DNA of 64,000 bases from Bolinopsis microptera (lineage: Eukaryota > Ctenophora > Tentaculata > Lobata > Bolinopsidae). A program made the translations under genes and the position numbers. Below, one piece after another: positions 10,561 to 22,954 of this stretch. How positions within the stretch are numbered: position 1 is the stretch's first letter; every line of letters begins with the position of its first letter. Under the pieces are notes generated by a model that was not told the origin of the DNA, searched no databases, and saw only the letters and a list, made by a program, of their open reading frames with translations. The stretch covers positions 18,708,103 through 18,772,102 of the forward strand of contig NC_087072.1 of NCBI RefSeq assembly GCF_026151205.1, given 5' to 3'.

Positions 10561-12180
10561 ATCCATCACACTCAATGGAATCAGATGACGGCAAACAGCC
10601 CAGCATCTTGGACTGAATTACGTATCCTTCAACCTCATCCCTCAGAAGACGAGCTTTAAGGTATCCTACATTTGTTTATGTAAATTTTATAAATCATTTA
10701 TTGCAGTTTTGGTATTGTGTAAAACTTTACGGACGAAATGATCACAGGGATGACTCCTAACCCACCGCTTCGGCGGTTAGTTGATGAACCTTTCACAAAA
10801 AAGAGCCAATTAGGTGCTGTGAGGTGTCTCAATTAGCAGGTTTCAAAAATGCTTTAACTTTAACAAGCTCTATTTCTTTATAACCAACACCGAAAGAGTC
10901 CTCCATATCAAGATTCTTGAATAGTGATTCGCTAACATGTATACATTTTCAATTCCTTCTTATCATTAACTTAGCCGATGCTGTGAATGTTAATTTCTAC
11001 TTATGTGAAACAGGTCTTTGTAGACATATCAAAAATGTTTAACATTTTATTTATATTGATAATCTTTTCTTATTCATCTACATTTCGAAAAAGTTGAGGG
11101 TTCGGAGGGACTAATACTTTAAATGAATTAAAATTCACCAACCAAAAATTGATCTTTTTGATAAAATATTTCGATTTTTTCAGAAAATATTTTTATGAAA
11201 CTTTAGTAAAAAACACTAAATTGAAACTTTTTCGCACAGCACGTTTTTCACGTTAGGTAATCTGTGAGAAACGCAAGCAAGAAAACAACAATTTCAAGAA
11301 AACAAGCAATATACTATACTAGCAAACTAGTTAAATTAAATTTGTACGCACTCGTGAGATCTAGATCTAGATCTGACAATGAATAAACGCAAACGATTCA
11401 GGCTAAACTGAATTTTTTAAAAGTTGGTCCGCTAAGCTTTAAGTTTTAGTTTATGTTCGCTTGCGCGGCTCCAAATTTGCGTTAATTATAAAAATCCGTT
11501 TATTGATCTGTGTCAAAATTTTGCAGCACTACTTGAACCCTTTAAAACGCGCTAGTAGTCGCGTTTATGCGATTGTACAGTCAAATAATCAGATGTTACA
11601 ATCTAACTCAGCGCGCGGCTCTTGTAGCGCATACCCCACTTCTTTCCAATTGGTAGTTGGCATGCACGTGATATTTTGCGTGGCTGTAATTGGTTCTATC
11701 TGAACGATCACGTGAATGCTAGTCACGTGCGCTCTAACATCCAATGAGCATTTGCACTTTTTTCAGGGCGATGGAGGTCGTAATTCACTCAGCCCGAATA
11801 AAGATTCGGCGGAATGACAGGCTGAGCGCCGCCCAGTAACATACCACATAGGTGTAGCGCAATGCGTTACTGGATTGACCATTGTTAATGGTCTGGCCCG
11901 GCGCGCGCTACTTCGTAGCAGTAAAATTTCGAGAAGAAAGTGGCGCGCGCTACTTCGAAAAAATTTAGACGAGTAACATCCGTCAAGTTACTGGGCTGCG
12001 CCGCGCACTCAATTATGCTTCTCGCAACCTCTTCGTTTGATCGGCTAGATGCCTTACTGGGCATCGCCGAGCTTGGCCCCCTGCTTCCTACACCCCTGTG
12101 ACCAGAACCTTCCTCCCAATTAGGCCACACTCAGTGACAAAGGAACATTCCACTGATATGATATGAAGATGTTCCTCCAC
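10561..12180. other. intergenic; CpG-rich patch at 11760-12130
   Basis: No gene recognised. The patch 11760-12130 is richer in CpG than its surroundings. It holds a 16-bp direct repeat GGCGCGCGCTACTTCG (about 11899 and 11942) and a CCAGTAAC...GTTACTGG hairpin near 11835. A small stable hairpin with a TTCG loop (CCGC-TTCG-GCGG) lies near 10770. None could be tied to a function. Confidence 0.4.
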
Positions 12181-12289
12181 AAATATAAATACAGGAACTT
12201 AAATTTCTGGAACTCACATCAGATGGCTAACATGTAACATGGTTGCTGTCAGGATATTAGGTCACAGCCCACTAGTTTACTTTTAGAAC

Positions 12290-12520
12290 GTGGCAAACAA
12301 CGTTAACTTCGAAACAAAAGATTGTGAACACTTTTCAGGAGAAGCAGAAACATCCCAGCACTTCCTCTGCAAGTGCATCCAGATCATGAAGCTCAGAATG
12401 AGGATAATTGGTAAACCGTACGGAAGATTATTTATAACAGTAAACTACAACCATATCTTCAAATTTGTGGAACAGTCGATAAGACTGGATAGTATATATA
12501 GGGAAAACCCGTTTGGGTAA
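12290..12520 (+). pseudogene. short LINE C-terminal relic (RNase H-type element)
   Basis: The frame contains CEHFSGEAETSQHFLCKC followed by a basic stretch and IGKPYG. This resembles the C..C....ET..H.LC.CP......R.R.LG motif after the RNase H domain of I/Jockey-type LINEs. The upstream 100 bases (near 12220) have a weak match to the LTG...GH..L segment that usually precedes it. It is a fragment only. Confidence 0.4.
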
Positions 12521-12712
12521 CCTCCTTGGATTACTCACCAGGAACTTTTACCAAATCCCACACTAGGAACTCAACCTAGGCCCATCTCCGCATAGAGACA
12601 TATCTCCCAGGCTTTGACCTTGCTGGGAAGTCCCTTGTCTGCCCGCAGAAGTACTACAACGGAAGTGGGTTTGCTCTGAGCCAGGTAGCGACAGCTTCAA
12701 GACTCCAGGGCC

Positions 12713-12963
<251 letters not shown>

Positions 12964-13114
12964 CTGTTTCCCTATTTAATTATTTCAGCTATTGTTATTA
13001 TTCAGTTTTTAAAAAAATCTATTAACTTATTACACATTTGTGCTCTGCTTTAGCATCACTTGACTATTTAATAAAATTGTTTGTTCAGGCCATGACCTTA
13101 TAGTCAGCCAATTG

Positions 13115-13160
13115 GCCATTGCTATATTGCTATATTGCTATATTGCTATATTGCTATATT
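13115..13160. repeat. (GCTATATT)n short tandem repeat
   Basis: Five copies of an 8-mer immediately before the first recognisable codons of the Penelope-like element. It may mark its 5'-truncation junction. Confidence 0.85.
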
Positions 13161-13497
13161 GCAGAGCCCTTGCTCTGGTTCAACAGATTGCAGACCAAGA
13201 TCCGGACAAAAAGTTGAAGTGGGAGGTCGACTTTCCAGAACAACAGGACGATTTTATCCCCTTCCTAAACACTGAGGTCCGGATCGAGCCAAACGGTAAA
13301 TTAACCAGCAGATTGTACCGCAAGCCGCAACAAAAGGATATTACCCTGCACTAGGAACCGACCGGAAATCCGGCTGAATCCGGTGATCCGGCCGGATATC
13401 CGGCTTCAAAATCCGGTTCCGGTTCCGGCTCCGGCTGGAAAAAAATTTGCCGGATTTTTGCCGGATTTCAGTTTTTTTTACCGAAAAAAAAATCAAA

Positions 13498-15560
13498 AAA
13501 ATATTTTCGGCTAATAAGGAACAGGGTAGCCTGAATCGTGGAAAAAAAGTGGTTTTGAGAAAAACTTTTTAAAAATTTTGACTTAGAAGTTTTTCGGTCC
13601 GAGTCGTTCTCGAGACGTACCTACCTCCTGTATCGAGAGCTCCCGCTTCCGAGCTCGTGTTGCAAAGGGGAGGCCTGCCTTCCAAGATCACATTACCGGA
13701 GGAAACCTCGAGTCCAGAATTGTGTATCGATGGGTAGGTGCGGACTTCGAAAAACCAAAAAAATATTTTCGGCTAATAATGAACAGGGTAGCTTGAATCG
13801 TGGAAAAAAGTGGTTTTCAGAAAAACTTTGAAAAATTTTGACTTAAAAGTTTTTCGGTCCGAGTCGTTCTCGAGACGTACCTACCTCCTGTATCGAGAGC
13901 TCCCGCTTCCGAGCTCGTGTTGCAAAGGGGAGGCCTGCCTTCCAAGATCACATTACCGGAGGAAACCTCGAGTCCAGAATTGTGTATCGATGGGTAGGTG
14001 CGGACTTCGAAAAACCAAAAAAATATTTTCGGCTAATAATGAACAGGGTAGCTTGAATCGTGGAAAAAAGTGGTTTTCAGAAAAACTTTGAAAAATTTTG
14101 ACTTAAAAGTTTTTCGGTCCGAGTCGTTCTCGAGACGTACCTCCTGTATCGAGAGCTACCGCTTCCGAGCTCGTGTTGCAAAGGGGAGGCCTGCCTTTCG
14201 AGATCACATTACCAGGGGAAACCTCGAGTCCAGAATTGTGTATCGATGGGTAGGTGCGGACTTCGAAAAACCGAAAAAATATTTTCGGCTAATAATGAAC
14301 AGGGTAGCCTGAATCGTGGAAAAAAGTGGTTTTCAGAAAAACTTTGAAAAATTTTGACTTAGAAGTTTTTCGGTCCGAGTCGTTCTCGAGACGTACCTCC
14401 TGTATCAAGAGCTCCAGCTTCCGAGCTCGTATTGCAAAGGGGAGGCCTGCCTTCCAAGATCACATTACCGGAGGAAACCTCGAGTCCAGAATTGTGTATC
14501 GATGGGTAGGTGCGGACTTCGAAAAACCAAAAAAATATTTTCGGCTAATAATGAACAGGGTAGCTTGAATCGTGGAAAAAAGTGGTTTTCAGAAAAACTT
14601 TGAAAAATTTTGACTTAAAAGTTTTTCGGTCCGAGTCGTTCTCGAGACGTACCTCCTGTATCGAGAGCTACCGCTTCCGAGCTCGTGTTGCAAAGGGGAG
14701 GCCTGCCTTTCGAGATCACATTACCAGGGGAAACCTCGAGTCCAGAATTGTGTATCGATGGGTAGGTGCGGACTTCGAAAAACCGAAAAAATATTTTCGG
14801 CTAATAATGAACAGGGTAGCCTGAATCGTGGAAAAAAGTGGTTTTCAGAAAAACTTCGAAAAATTTTAACTTAAAAGTTTTCGGTCCGAGTCGTTCTCGA
14901 GACGTACCTCCTGTATCAAGAGCTCCAGCTTCCGAGCTCGTATTGCAAAGGGGAGGCCTGCCTTTCGAGATCACATTACCAGGGGAAACCTCGAGTCCAG
15001 AATTGTGTATCGAGGGGTAGGTGGGGACTTCGAAAAACCGAAAAAATATTTTCGGCTAATAATGAACAGGGTAGCCTGAATCGTGGAAAAAAGTGGTTTT
15101 CAGAAAAACTTCGAAAAATTTTAACTTAAAAGTTTTCGGTCCGAGTCGTTCTCGAGACGTACAGCTCCTGTATCGAGAGCTCGTGTTGCAAAGGGGAGGC
15201 CTGCCTTCCGTGATCACATTACCAGGGGAAACCTCAAGTCCAGAATTGTGTATCGAGGGGTAGGTGGGGACTTCGAAAAACCGAAAAAATATTTTCGGCT
15301 AATAATGAACAGGGTAGCCTGAATCGTGGAAAAAAGTAGTTTTCAGAAAAACTTCGAAAAATTTGAACTTAAAAGTTTTCGGTCGGAGTCGTTCTCGAGA
15401 CGTACCTCCTGTATCGAGAGCTCCCGCTTCCGAGCTCGTGTTGCAAAGGGGAGGCCAGCCTTCCGAGATCGCATTACCGGGGGAAACCTTGAGTCCAGAA
15501 TACAGAATAGTGTATCGAGGGGTAGGTGCGGACTTAGAAAAAACCGGAAAATATTTTGGG
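13498..15560 (+). repeat. tandem satellite, about 8 units of 256-260 bp, within hAT 1
   Basis: The phrase ATATTTTCGGCTAATAATGA recurs at about 13506, 13766, 14026, 14282, 14538, 14794, 15046 and 15288. Each unit is open in one frame for about 80 codons beginning MVFRKTLKNF, but this follows from the repeat and is not a known protein. Units 3 and 5 are nearly identical and unit 4 differs, so part of the array expanded as a two-unit (512 bp) block. The last unit decays into unique sequence at about 15560. Confidence 0.9.
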
Positions 15561-16048
15561 CCACCTCCCTGGGCTAGCCCCCGGCTTCAATCGCAAAATT
15601 GGCAGTATTTAATCTTCTGATTATGAAATACGAATTATGAAGGTCACGTGTTCAGGGTCTGGGTAGCTACTTAATTAGCTCATTACTGCAATCATGTGAC
15701 TCAGCTCTAGACGCCAGACGGTGATTAGTACTGTACTAGACAGTGACTGCGTACGAACAACCTTATTAAGCACCTCTGGTTGTAAGTCACGTGACCCAAT
15801 GATACACAGACTTGCATGAAAAAAAGGGAATTCGCACAAACGCGCTCAATCAGGGGTCTGGCAGCATATGCCAATTAGATATCATTTCTGATTATTACTC
15901 GTCTAGTGTCGTGACTCGTGTTACATTGTGTCTGCTACGTACTGCTTGTTTAAGCAATGTCTAGTAGTAGATAGGAAGATTTGTAAAAAAACTATATCTG
16001 TTCGGACGTTGAAGCCGCCCTAAGTCGAGTCGAGTAGTAGTAAATCTA

Positions 16049-16140
16049 AAACATCGTCTGTCTGGTTGTTCTACTCAGAAGAAAATGGGATCCCTTATGC
16101 AAGCTGCAAGAAGTGCTCGATGAAGATTAGGCGTGGAAAG
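16049..16140 (+). pseudogene. BED-type zinc-finger remnant of hAT transposase
   Basis: The frame reads SSVWLFYSEENGIPYASCKK followed by CSMKIRRGKEGHF. It has the VW..F ... A.C..C pattern of BED fingers at the N-terminus of hAT transposases. It then runs straight into the right subterminal CCGGCAAAAT repeats, so the rest of the transposase has been deleted. Confidence 0.6.
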
Positions 16141-16453
16141 GAAGGACATTTTCCGGCAACATCCGGCAAAAACCGGCAAAATCCGGCAAAATCCGGCTGC
16201 CTTTTATTTCACTCTGAAACCACCGGTTCCGGTCCGGCAAAATCCGGCTTGCCGGATTTGAGATCCAAATCCGGCTGAATCCGGTCCGGCAGCCAAAACC
16301 CCAATCCGGTCGGTTCCTACCCTGCACAACAACTCTTGCCATCCTGAGTCTGTTAAGATTAATACAGTGAAGAACCTATATAGCGAGGCTTGCCGTATCT
16401 CATCTGGCCCAGCGGAAAAGGAGCACTCTCTCAGACTCCTTGATGATCTATTA

Positions 16454-16668
16454 CAATGAAACAAGAAATTTCAATGAAACAAGAAATTTAATTTTAGCAC
16501 ATTTTTACAGAATAAAAAGATGTAAAACAATTCATAAAATATAATGCCCATTTGGTGTATGACTTTTTGTCCTGACTGCTAGTTTGGTTTATGAAGGTTT
16601 ACGCAAGGAATGCGCGTGCCTGGAAGCTTTTGCACACACCGAAACGCTAGTTCAGTTAAGTTTTTAGA
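16454..16668 (-). mobile_element. short retroposon fragment in the Penelope element
   Basis: About 215 bp separate the Penelope codons for LLDDLL and DKAQKNGY. On the minus strand the insert ends with two copies of AAATTTCTTGTTTCATTG. This resembles the doubled tail CTTTTCGTTTCATTGAA that ends the large LINE at 23730. It is therefore probably a 5'-truncated copy of a related LINE or its SINE, inserted in the opposite orientation. No clear target duplication was seen. Confidence 0.45.
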
Positions 16669-16830
16669 GACAAGGCACAGAAAAACGGTTACCAGAACCC
16701 AAGACGTTATTGTAACAGTAGTAATTCTAACAGGCGTCAGAGTGTTGAGGATGATTCCAGGACAGTTCTTAATTTAGATTTTATTTCGGACAGTACCAGC
16801 AATAAGATTAGAAATTATGTTAAGCATGTA

Positions 16831-17563
16831 CCAGATGACTAGGCATAGTCAAGACTTCTTCAAACACACCATCAAAGAAGAAGATGATGATTCTGTCTCT
16901 GATGGCATTCGCTTCAGCCTTACATTCAGGGCCATCCATTGGTCAAACTTCAACTCAACTATTCTCGTAGGGGATTCTAACTTTGGGCCTATAACATTCG
17001 GAAGCGGCAAAGGTAAACTTGGAGAGTCGACCCCTGGCCTCAGATCTTGGGCTCCTACAATAGACTCGATAGACCCACTATCATGCACATCATACCGTAA
17101 TGTTGTGCTAATGGTGGGCACTAATGACCTCAAGAACAAAGTCACCGACCAAAAGGTCAAAGAACTTTATAAGCAATATAAAACAAAACTTAGTCTGATA
17201 AGGAAGTACAACCCTAAATGTAAAATATTCATATGTCCAGTACTTCCCACAAAATCACACGACAAGAACCGTAGAATTTTTATGTTTAATAGATTTATTG
17301 CTGAAGATTTATGCCAGTGTGACCTTAAAGTTATCCTAGTTGAAGGTTTTATCAAGTTCCTAGACAAGCGAACAAATCTTTTAGATTATGATCTTGCAAA
17401 GACTGATGTTGGAGATGAACTCCATCTCAATAGAAAAGGCACCAGCATCCTTGTTGTCCTATTAAAACGCTGCATCTTTCAATTTAAATCTAGTAAAACT
17501 AAATTATCAAGCAGTAGGTTATATTCTAACGCACTCAGAGGTGGCCCACCAAACCCTGTATAG
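16831..17563 (+). CDS. LINE ORF1, SGNH-hydrolase-like domain (5' truncated)
   Basis: About 244 residues remain. Blocks of an SGNH/GDSL esterase are visible: GDSN near 16973 (nucleophile Ser), VGTNDL near 17110 (oxyanion Asn) and DELHLN near 17415 (His). The last few codons end in a stop at 17561-17563, four bases before the ORF2 start. Esterase-like ORF1 proteins are known in CR1/L2 elements and are thought to bind membranes or RNP particles. The first in-frame ATG (16817) lies in the Penelope host, so the true N-terminus is lost. Confidence 0.8.
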
Positions 17564-17567
17564 ATAA

Positions 17568-20500
17568 ATGACTCCATCAATCAAACGAGAAATAGGGCAC
17601 TTTCAAAAACTATGTTAACGAATCTGTCACGGGAAAAATTTCAACTTTTAGAAGCTCTCATTTGGTGGATAAACTCAATATTTTGATTAAACTTTTTTCA
17701 GCATAGGATTTGCGATAGTTCAACTTTTACAAAAAGAATAAAATGTCTACTATGTCTATGAGCAGAGATACACTCATTTAAATCAGGGCTAATAATGGTG
17801 GATATACTTTTCAGAGGGGTTTGGTGGATATATCATTTGTTGGCCTGTAACTTTACGTGTGATTAATTTATGGTGATTATTTAAAGATAGAATTGTAGCA
17901 AATCGATATGCCTCTATGATAAAAGGCGAAAATAAAGAAAGATTTCAATTTTAAGGCTAGATATGGTGGATAATAAAACGATGAAATAAAATTCAATACC
18001 GAAAATTTTCAACTGAAAAAATTATATTGGTCAACAAGTTCACCAGCTTTACTCATTGAACGGATCAGGTTGGAAATCGTTTCAAGTTTATGATAGCATA
18101 TATAGAAGATTTAATTTTTAGGCCATTTTTGGTGGATATATTGGAGCTTCAAGATTGATTTAATTTTAAGTCAATTTCTGAGTCAATAATGCAGGTTATC
18201 CATTGTTAGACCCCAATTATCTCGTCTAGAATCTGAAAATGTATACAATTATTGCTCTAGGGCCATAATGAATGGATATAGTTTCATACGAACTTAACAA
18301 ACTGTTTCCTTTCAGCCTTTAGAGCTGTTTTTGGTGGATAAAAGTACTAAAACGGGAAAATTTGCTTTTGTATCCACTATTTTTGGCCCTAGATGTGTTC
18401 TATCATGAAACTACAACTGTTTCTAGATAGAAAATCCCCTTTGCTGAGTCAGTTCAAAAGAATTTTCAGTCCAAGACGACTTTTAAGGTTAAAATTGGTG
18501 GATATTAAATGTGAATAACCTACCTCAGTGATTGAAATAACGATTTCTTGACTGATAACGTATGTGATCCACTTTCAACGCCCAATAATTATATCTTAAG
18601 GTCGAAAGAGCTGAAAATCATTGCTCTGAGGTCGAAAAGAAGGGCTATAGTTTCAAGTAAACGTTCCAAACATTCTCCATTTAGGGCCGTTTTTGGTGGA
18701 TAAATGCCTAAGAAATTAGCTTAAAAACGGTTAAATTTGCTTTTTTATCCACTATTTCTGGCCTTAGATTTGCTCGATTATGAAATCATACACTGATATT
18801 GGTTTGTTTAGACCTTTTTCTTGTTCAGCACAAAATGTGATAAGCTCAAGCCGACTTTTAAGGCCAAAATTGATGGATATCAAAATATCCAGGTCGATAT
18901 TTTAAGTATTTTTGAGTTAATTATCCACCAAATTGGCCCTGAATGCTTAAAATGCCATAGTACCTTATGCATTTAAATGTTCAACATCTTATATTTCATC
19001 TTTTTCAACTGTTTCTAATCATGATGATGTCTTATTTATTGATATTTTGGTAACATTTACGTGTTTAACTAATTAATATTGACTTATATCCACCAAAAAT
19101 AGCCTTTTAACTTGAATCTTGTACTTCATAGTTGATGCCATAGATTTAACATTGCCTTTGCATCATTTTAAGACCAGTAAATTGATGTTAGCTAACAAAT
19201 AACAGTCTTAAGAAAGAGGTAAAAAAATATATCCACCAAATTTGGCCCTTAAGAAAAATCCCGGCCCTACTTATGAAATTATGAAGTTATAACGATTATT
19301 GTTAAGTCTCAATCATATTTTAGGAGTTTAGATGGAATTAAATATTTTAAAAGGCCACCTGCAGTGGATTGGTCTGTTTCACTTTTATCCACCAGATTTA
19401 GCCCTAAATCGAAACAAAAAGTGGCAGATAGTAAAGGTTAGGGTATAGCACACCATATCCTGGAGTTTCATCCCGTTCCAAAAATTATCCACCAAATTAT
19501 GCCACAAAAACTGATTTTTGGCAAATTTTAACATTTTTTCCGTGACAGATGTTTTTGAAAGTGCCCAATATGCGACTGCTGCAACAAAAACGTCCTTATT
19601 GGTCAAGGATACTTGGAATGTCAAAATTGTCCCAAAATAATACACAAATTATGCTTCAAAAATTCAAAATTTAGCCAAGGAGGCTCTGGACACTTATGTA
19701 CCAACTGCTATAGTATTAGTGTCATGATCTACAATCCCTTTAAGGAACTCATAGGACTTGAAAAAGAGTCTGATGATAAGTTCTACTCAGAAGACTTCCT
19801 GGAGTCTTTTGACTGTATTAACCAAGCATCCACAATTTTGGAAAACTGTAAGAGTTACAAACTTAAATCAGTCCATGAAAAGGTCCCTAATAACTCTGAT
19901 TTTAGCACAATGTTCTACAATATAGATGGAAATCTATCCAACTTTGACTCCTTTTCTGCAGAAATGAGCATGCAAAAACTTACCTACTCAGCTATTGCTC
20001 TTGCTGAAACAAATGTTAATCAAAACAAAGGTTATCTGTACAAATTAAGCAACTGCTCGCATTTCTATAATGATAAAATTCCAAATAAAACAAAAGGAAC
20101 AGGTGTCTGTTTATATATCCACTGTTCCTTCAATGCAACCATAAACGACAAGCTTATCAGTACAACTAAAAACCTTGAATCACTCTTTGTTACTGTCAAT
20201 AAAGGGAGTGAAAAAGTTAATGTTGGTGTGGTTTATAGATCACCCAATGGGGACTCGAAAGAGTTTCTCAATGAGTTGACACACCTGAAGTCACTCTTCC
20301 CCAAAGACATAAAATCTATAATTTTGGGAGACTACAACTTTGACCTTCTAAAGAGAACAAATCCCACAACTCAAAAATTTGAAAATTTGTTTCTTTCATT
20401 GGGATTCTTTCCGCTCATCTCATTACCAACTCATTCCACAAACATTCACCAACATTCCTGCATAGACAATATACTCACCAACGACATTGAACACGTCACG

Positions 20501-22954
20501 ATGTCTGGGGTAATTGATGATATGAATTCCCACCACAAACCAATCATAGCCATGTTCAACCTTTGCATGCCCATGAACGAAACTTCTTCAGACCAAAAGC
20601 TACTCCAACACTACAGCTTCTCCAAGAAAAATGTTGATACTTTAATTACAGACCTTGAATCCAAAGAAGATATCATGGCAAACAGTACCAACTTTGAAAC
20701 CTTCTTTAACATCTTCACACATACAATTGACTCTAACTGCAAACTAGATAAACCCAAAGTCTCCAAAAGAAATCCAGTTAACAATCCTTGGATGACAGAT
20801 GGAATTTCAGAAGCTATTTCAACTAAAGAGGAGCTGTATGATGACTGGATAGCCTCGAAAACGTCAAAAGAATTTAGTCCAGATGGAAATATTGATCTCC
20901 ACACAAAATTTTCAAACTATCGTCGATGTCTTAAAGGTGTAATAAAAAGTCAAAAAAAGAAATATTACTGTACTAAGATTATGGATCATCAAGGAGACAG
21001 CAAAAAGACTTGGGAAGTTATCAATGAATTAAGAGGAAAATGCAAAAAAACCATAAAGCCTCAATTCTGTGTCGACGGAGTACGCATCACAGAACGTAGA
21101 CTCATAGCCAACAAATTTAATGAGTACTTTGCCTCAATAGCGTCGAAATTGAATGAACAAGTTGATGGGGAAATGAAAATTGAGCCACTTCCTTCATTTG
21201 TTGAATTTTTACCAAAAACTAACCCAAATTCGATGTACTTAACAGACTGCACTGAGAGTGAAATATCTCATATCATTTCTGAGCTACAAAATGGCAAAGC
21301 TAGTGATTTCCCCATCAGTGTTATTAAAAAGGCCTCACACATTCTCAGCCCAGTGCTTTCCATACAATACAACAACCTTATGTCAACAGGATGCTTTCCC
21401 GCCATCCTTAAGATAGGTAAAATTAGCCCCATCTACAAAAAAGATAACGAAGAACACTTACAAAATTATCGTCCAATTTCCACTCTCCCAATTTTCGGTA
21501 AAATTTTTGAAAAGGTTATCTACTCACGGCTTTATGGTTTTCTCTCGAGTCAGGGAATACTGCACGATAGCCAGTTTGGGTTCCGAAAGGGTCATTCAAC
21601 ATCACATGCACTCAACTACTCTATTCACCACATTCAGCAGTCACTCAAAGCCGGTAATCATGTTTTAGGAATCTTTATCGACCTAAGTAAAGCATTTGAT
21701 ACAATAGATCACTCAATACTTCTCAAAAAATTAAACACATACGGGATCAGAGGACGGGCACACAAACTCCTGGAAAGTTATCTTTCCGACCGTAAACAAT
21801 ATGTTGGTGTGCTCAATGAAATATCTGATACTCTACCTGTGCTTTTTGGAGTGCCACAAGGGAGCTGCTTAGGGCCCCTTCTGTTCTTAATTTACATAAA
21901 CGATCTTACAAACTCTGAAAAGAACTCTAAATTTGTTCTATTTGCTGATGACACAAATATCTTCATCGCTGCAAAAAGTAAAAACCTAGCATACAAAAAA
22001 GCCAATGAAGTCCTAAATTCCGTACACCGCTACATGCTTGCCAATAAACTTCACATAAACACTGGCAAGAGCTGTTACCTTGAATTCTCAAACTCTCGAT
22101 CCAACAAAGATGAAGATACACCCTCTGATCAAGAAATCAATATCAATGGCATACCCTTGGAGAGAGTACATGAAACTAAATTCTTAGGTGTAACAATCGA
22201 TGAAGACCTAAACTGGAACGCACATAGAAGGAAATTAGCAAAAAAACTAGCCAGCTGCTGTGGCATGCTAAATAGAATTAAAGATAACATTCCCACATCA
22301 CTCCATAAAGATCTATATCACACTCTGTTTGAAAGCTATCTTGCATATGGTATAACTGTCTGGGGAGGGGCATCTAACAAAAAACTTGAACCTCTGTTCA
22401 AAGCACAGAAAATGTGTGCCCGCATAATGTTTGGAGATAAAGAAGCATACTTGGATAAATTTAAAACTAGTGCACGATGCAGACCCTACGGGGAGCAAAT
22501 CTTGGGCAAGGAATTCTACAGAAAGGAGCATACAAAACCCCTCTTCAACACTCATGAAATCATGAATGTGCATAATCTGTACTTCTACCATTGTATTAAT
22601 GACATCTTCAAGGTCTTGAAATATAGAACCCCTATATCACTATACTCCCTCTTTGAAACATCTGGCAGACTTGGCAAAGAGACCCTCATTCTCACACCTA
22701 AACCATCAGACAGCTACATATACAGAGCAGGGACAATATGGAATACAGTACGACAAAATCTCATGCTAACTACATTCACCTGTTATAAGCCCAATCACCT
22801 CAAATCATCCATAAGAATCACCATCACTCACACTCAAAAGGAAGGAGAACCAAATGACTGGAACTTAGCCTTAAACAGCGTTCGACAAAATTCAAAAACT
22901 TTAAAATTGACCTTGCCTAGATTACTTAAGCTTGAAAAAGCGGTAATATCTTAG
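17568..22954 (+). CDS. LINE ORF2 (zinc finger, endonuclease, reverse transcriptase), interrupted by element B
   Basis: ORF2 begins with the ATG at 17568, runs nine codons, and is broken by element B. It resumes in frame at 19571, giving 1,136 residues in total. Residues 10-46 form a PHD-like Cys/His finger (CDCCNK ... CQNCPKIIHKLC ... CTNC). An APE-type endonuclease follows, with AET, YRSPNG and LGDYNFDLL blocks. Its usual Ser-Asp-His block reads Ser-His-His (20528-20536, about residue 328-330). The RT spans roughly residues 590-860, with YRPISTLP, DLSKAFDTIDH, GVPQGSCLGPLLF and FADDTN (about 800). Apart from the insertion and the changed endonuclease block there are no stops, so the copy is young. 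Confidence 0.85.
17595..19566. mobile_element. Element B: 2 kb non-coding TIR transposon packed with TTGGTGGATA motifs
   Basis: Ends are GGGCACTTTCAAAAAC and its exact complement, with a second matching block CTGTCACGG-AAAAA a few bases further in (12-bp spacer on the left, 2-bp on the right). The target duplication AATA lies at 17591-17594 and 19567-19570. Removing the element with one AATA restores LINE ORF2 precisely. The interior has no ORF. It holds at least 15 copies of TTTGGTGGATA, forward in the left half (for example 17650, 17820, 18127, 18333, 18690) and inverted as TATCCACCAAA in the right half (for example 18917, 19231, 19388, 19488). Neighbouring GGCC/GGCCCT words are common. Confidence 0.85.

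Larger units (their letters stand above)
13352..16319. mobile_element. hAT transposon 1 (non-autonomous), inside the Penelope element
   Basis: Ends are TAGGAACCGACCGG and its reverse complement, matching the hAT-type TAGG start. The 8-bp target duplication CCCTGCAC lies at 13344-13351 and 16320-16327. Subterminal regions are dense in ATCCGGC/GCCGGAT motifs, as expected of hAT transposase-binding arrays. The interior is mostly a tandem satellite (13498-15560) plus a lone BED-type zinc-finger segment near the right end. No DDE or dimerisation domain remains. A related copy with the same ends lies at 43140-45445. Confidence 0.88.

Noticed and set aside
13810-14824. Four near-identical 80-codon frames in a row
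   Set aside because: They are successive units of the 256-bp satellite inside hAT 1. No known domain, and units with frameshifts are equally common.
13498-15560. Possible CRISPR-like array, or spliced-leader/5S RNA gene cluster
   Set aside because: Units are 256-260 bp without short direct repeats and spacers, and no Sm site, 5S box or leader-donor pattern was recognised. The array lies between hAT ends.
16817-16830. ATG at 16817 as the start of LINE ORF1
   Set aside because: These bases belong to the Penelope host reading frame (NYVKHV); the LINE begins at about 16831 and is 5' truncated.
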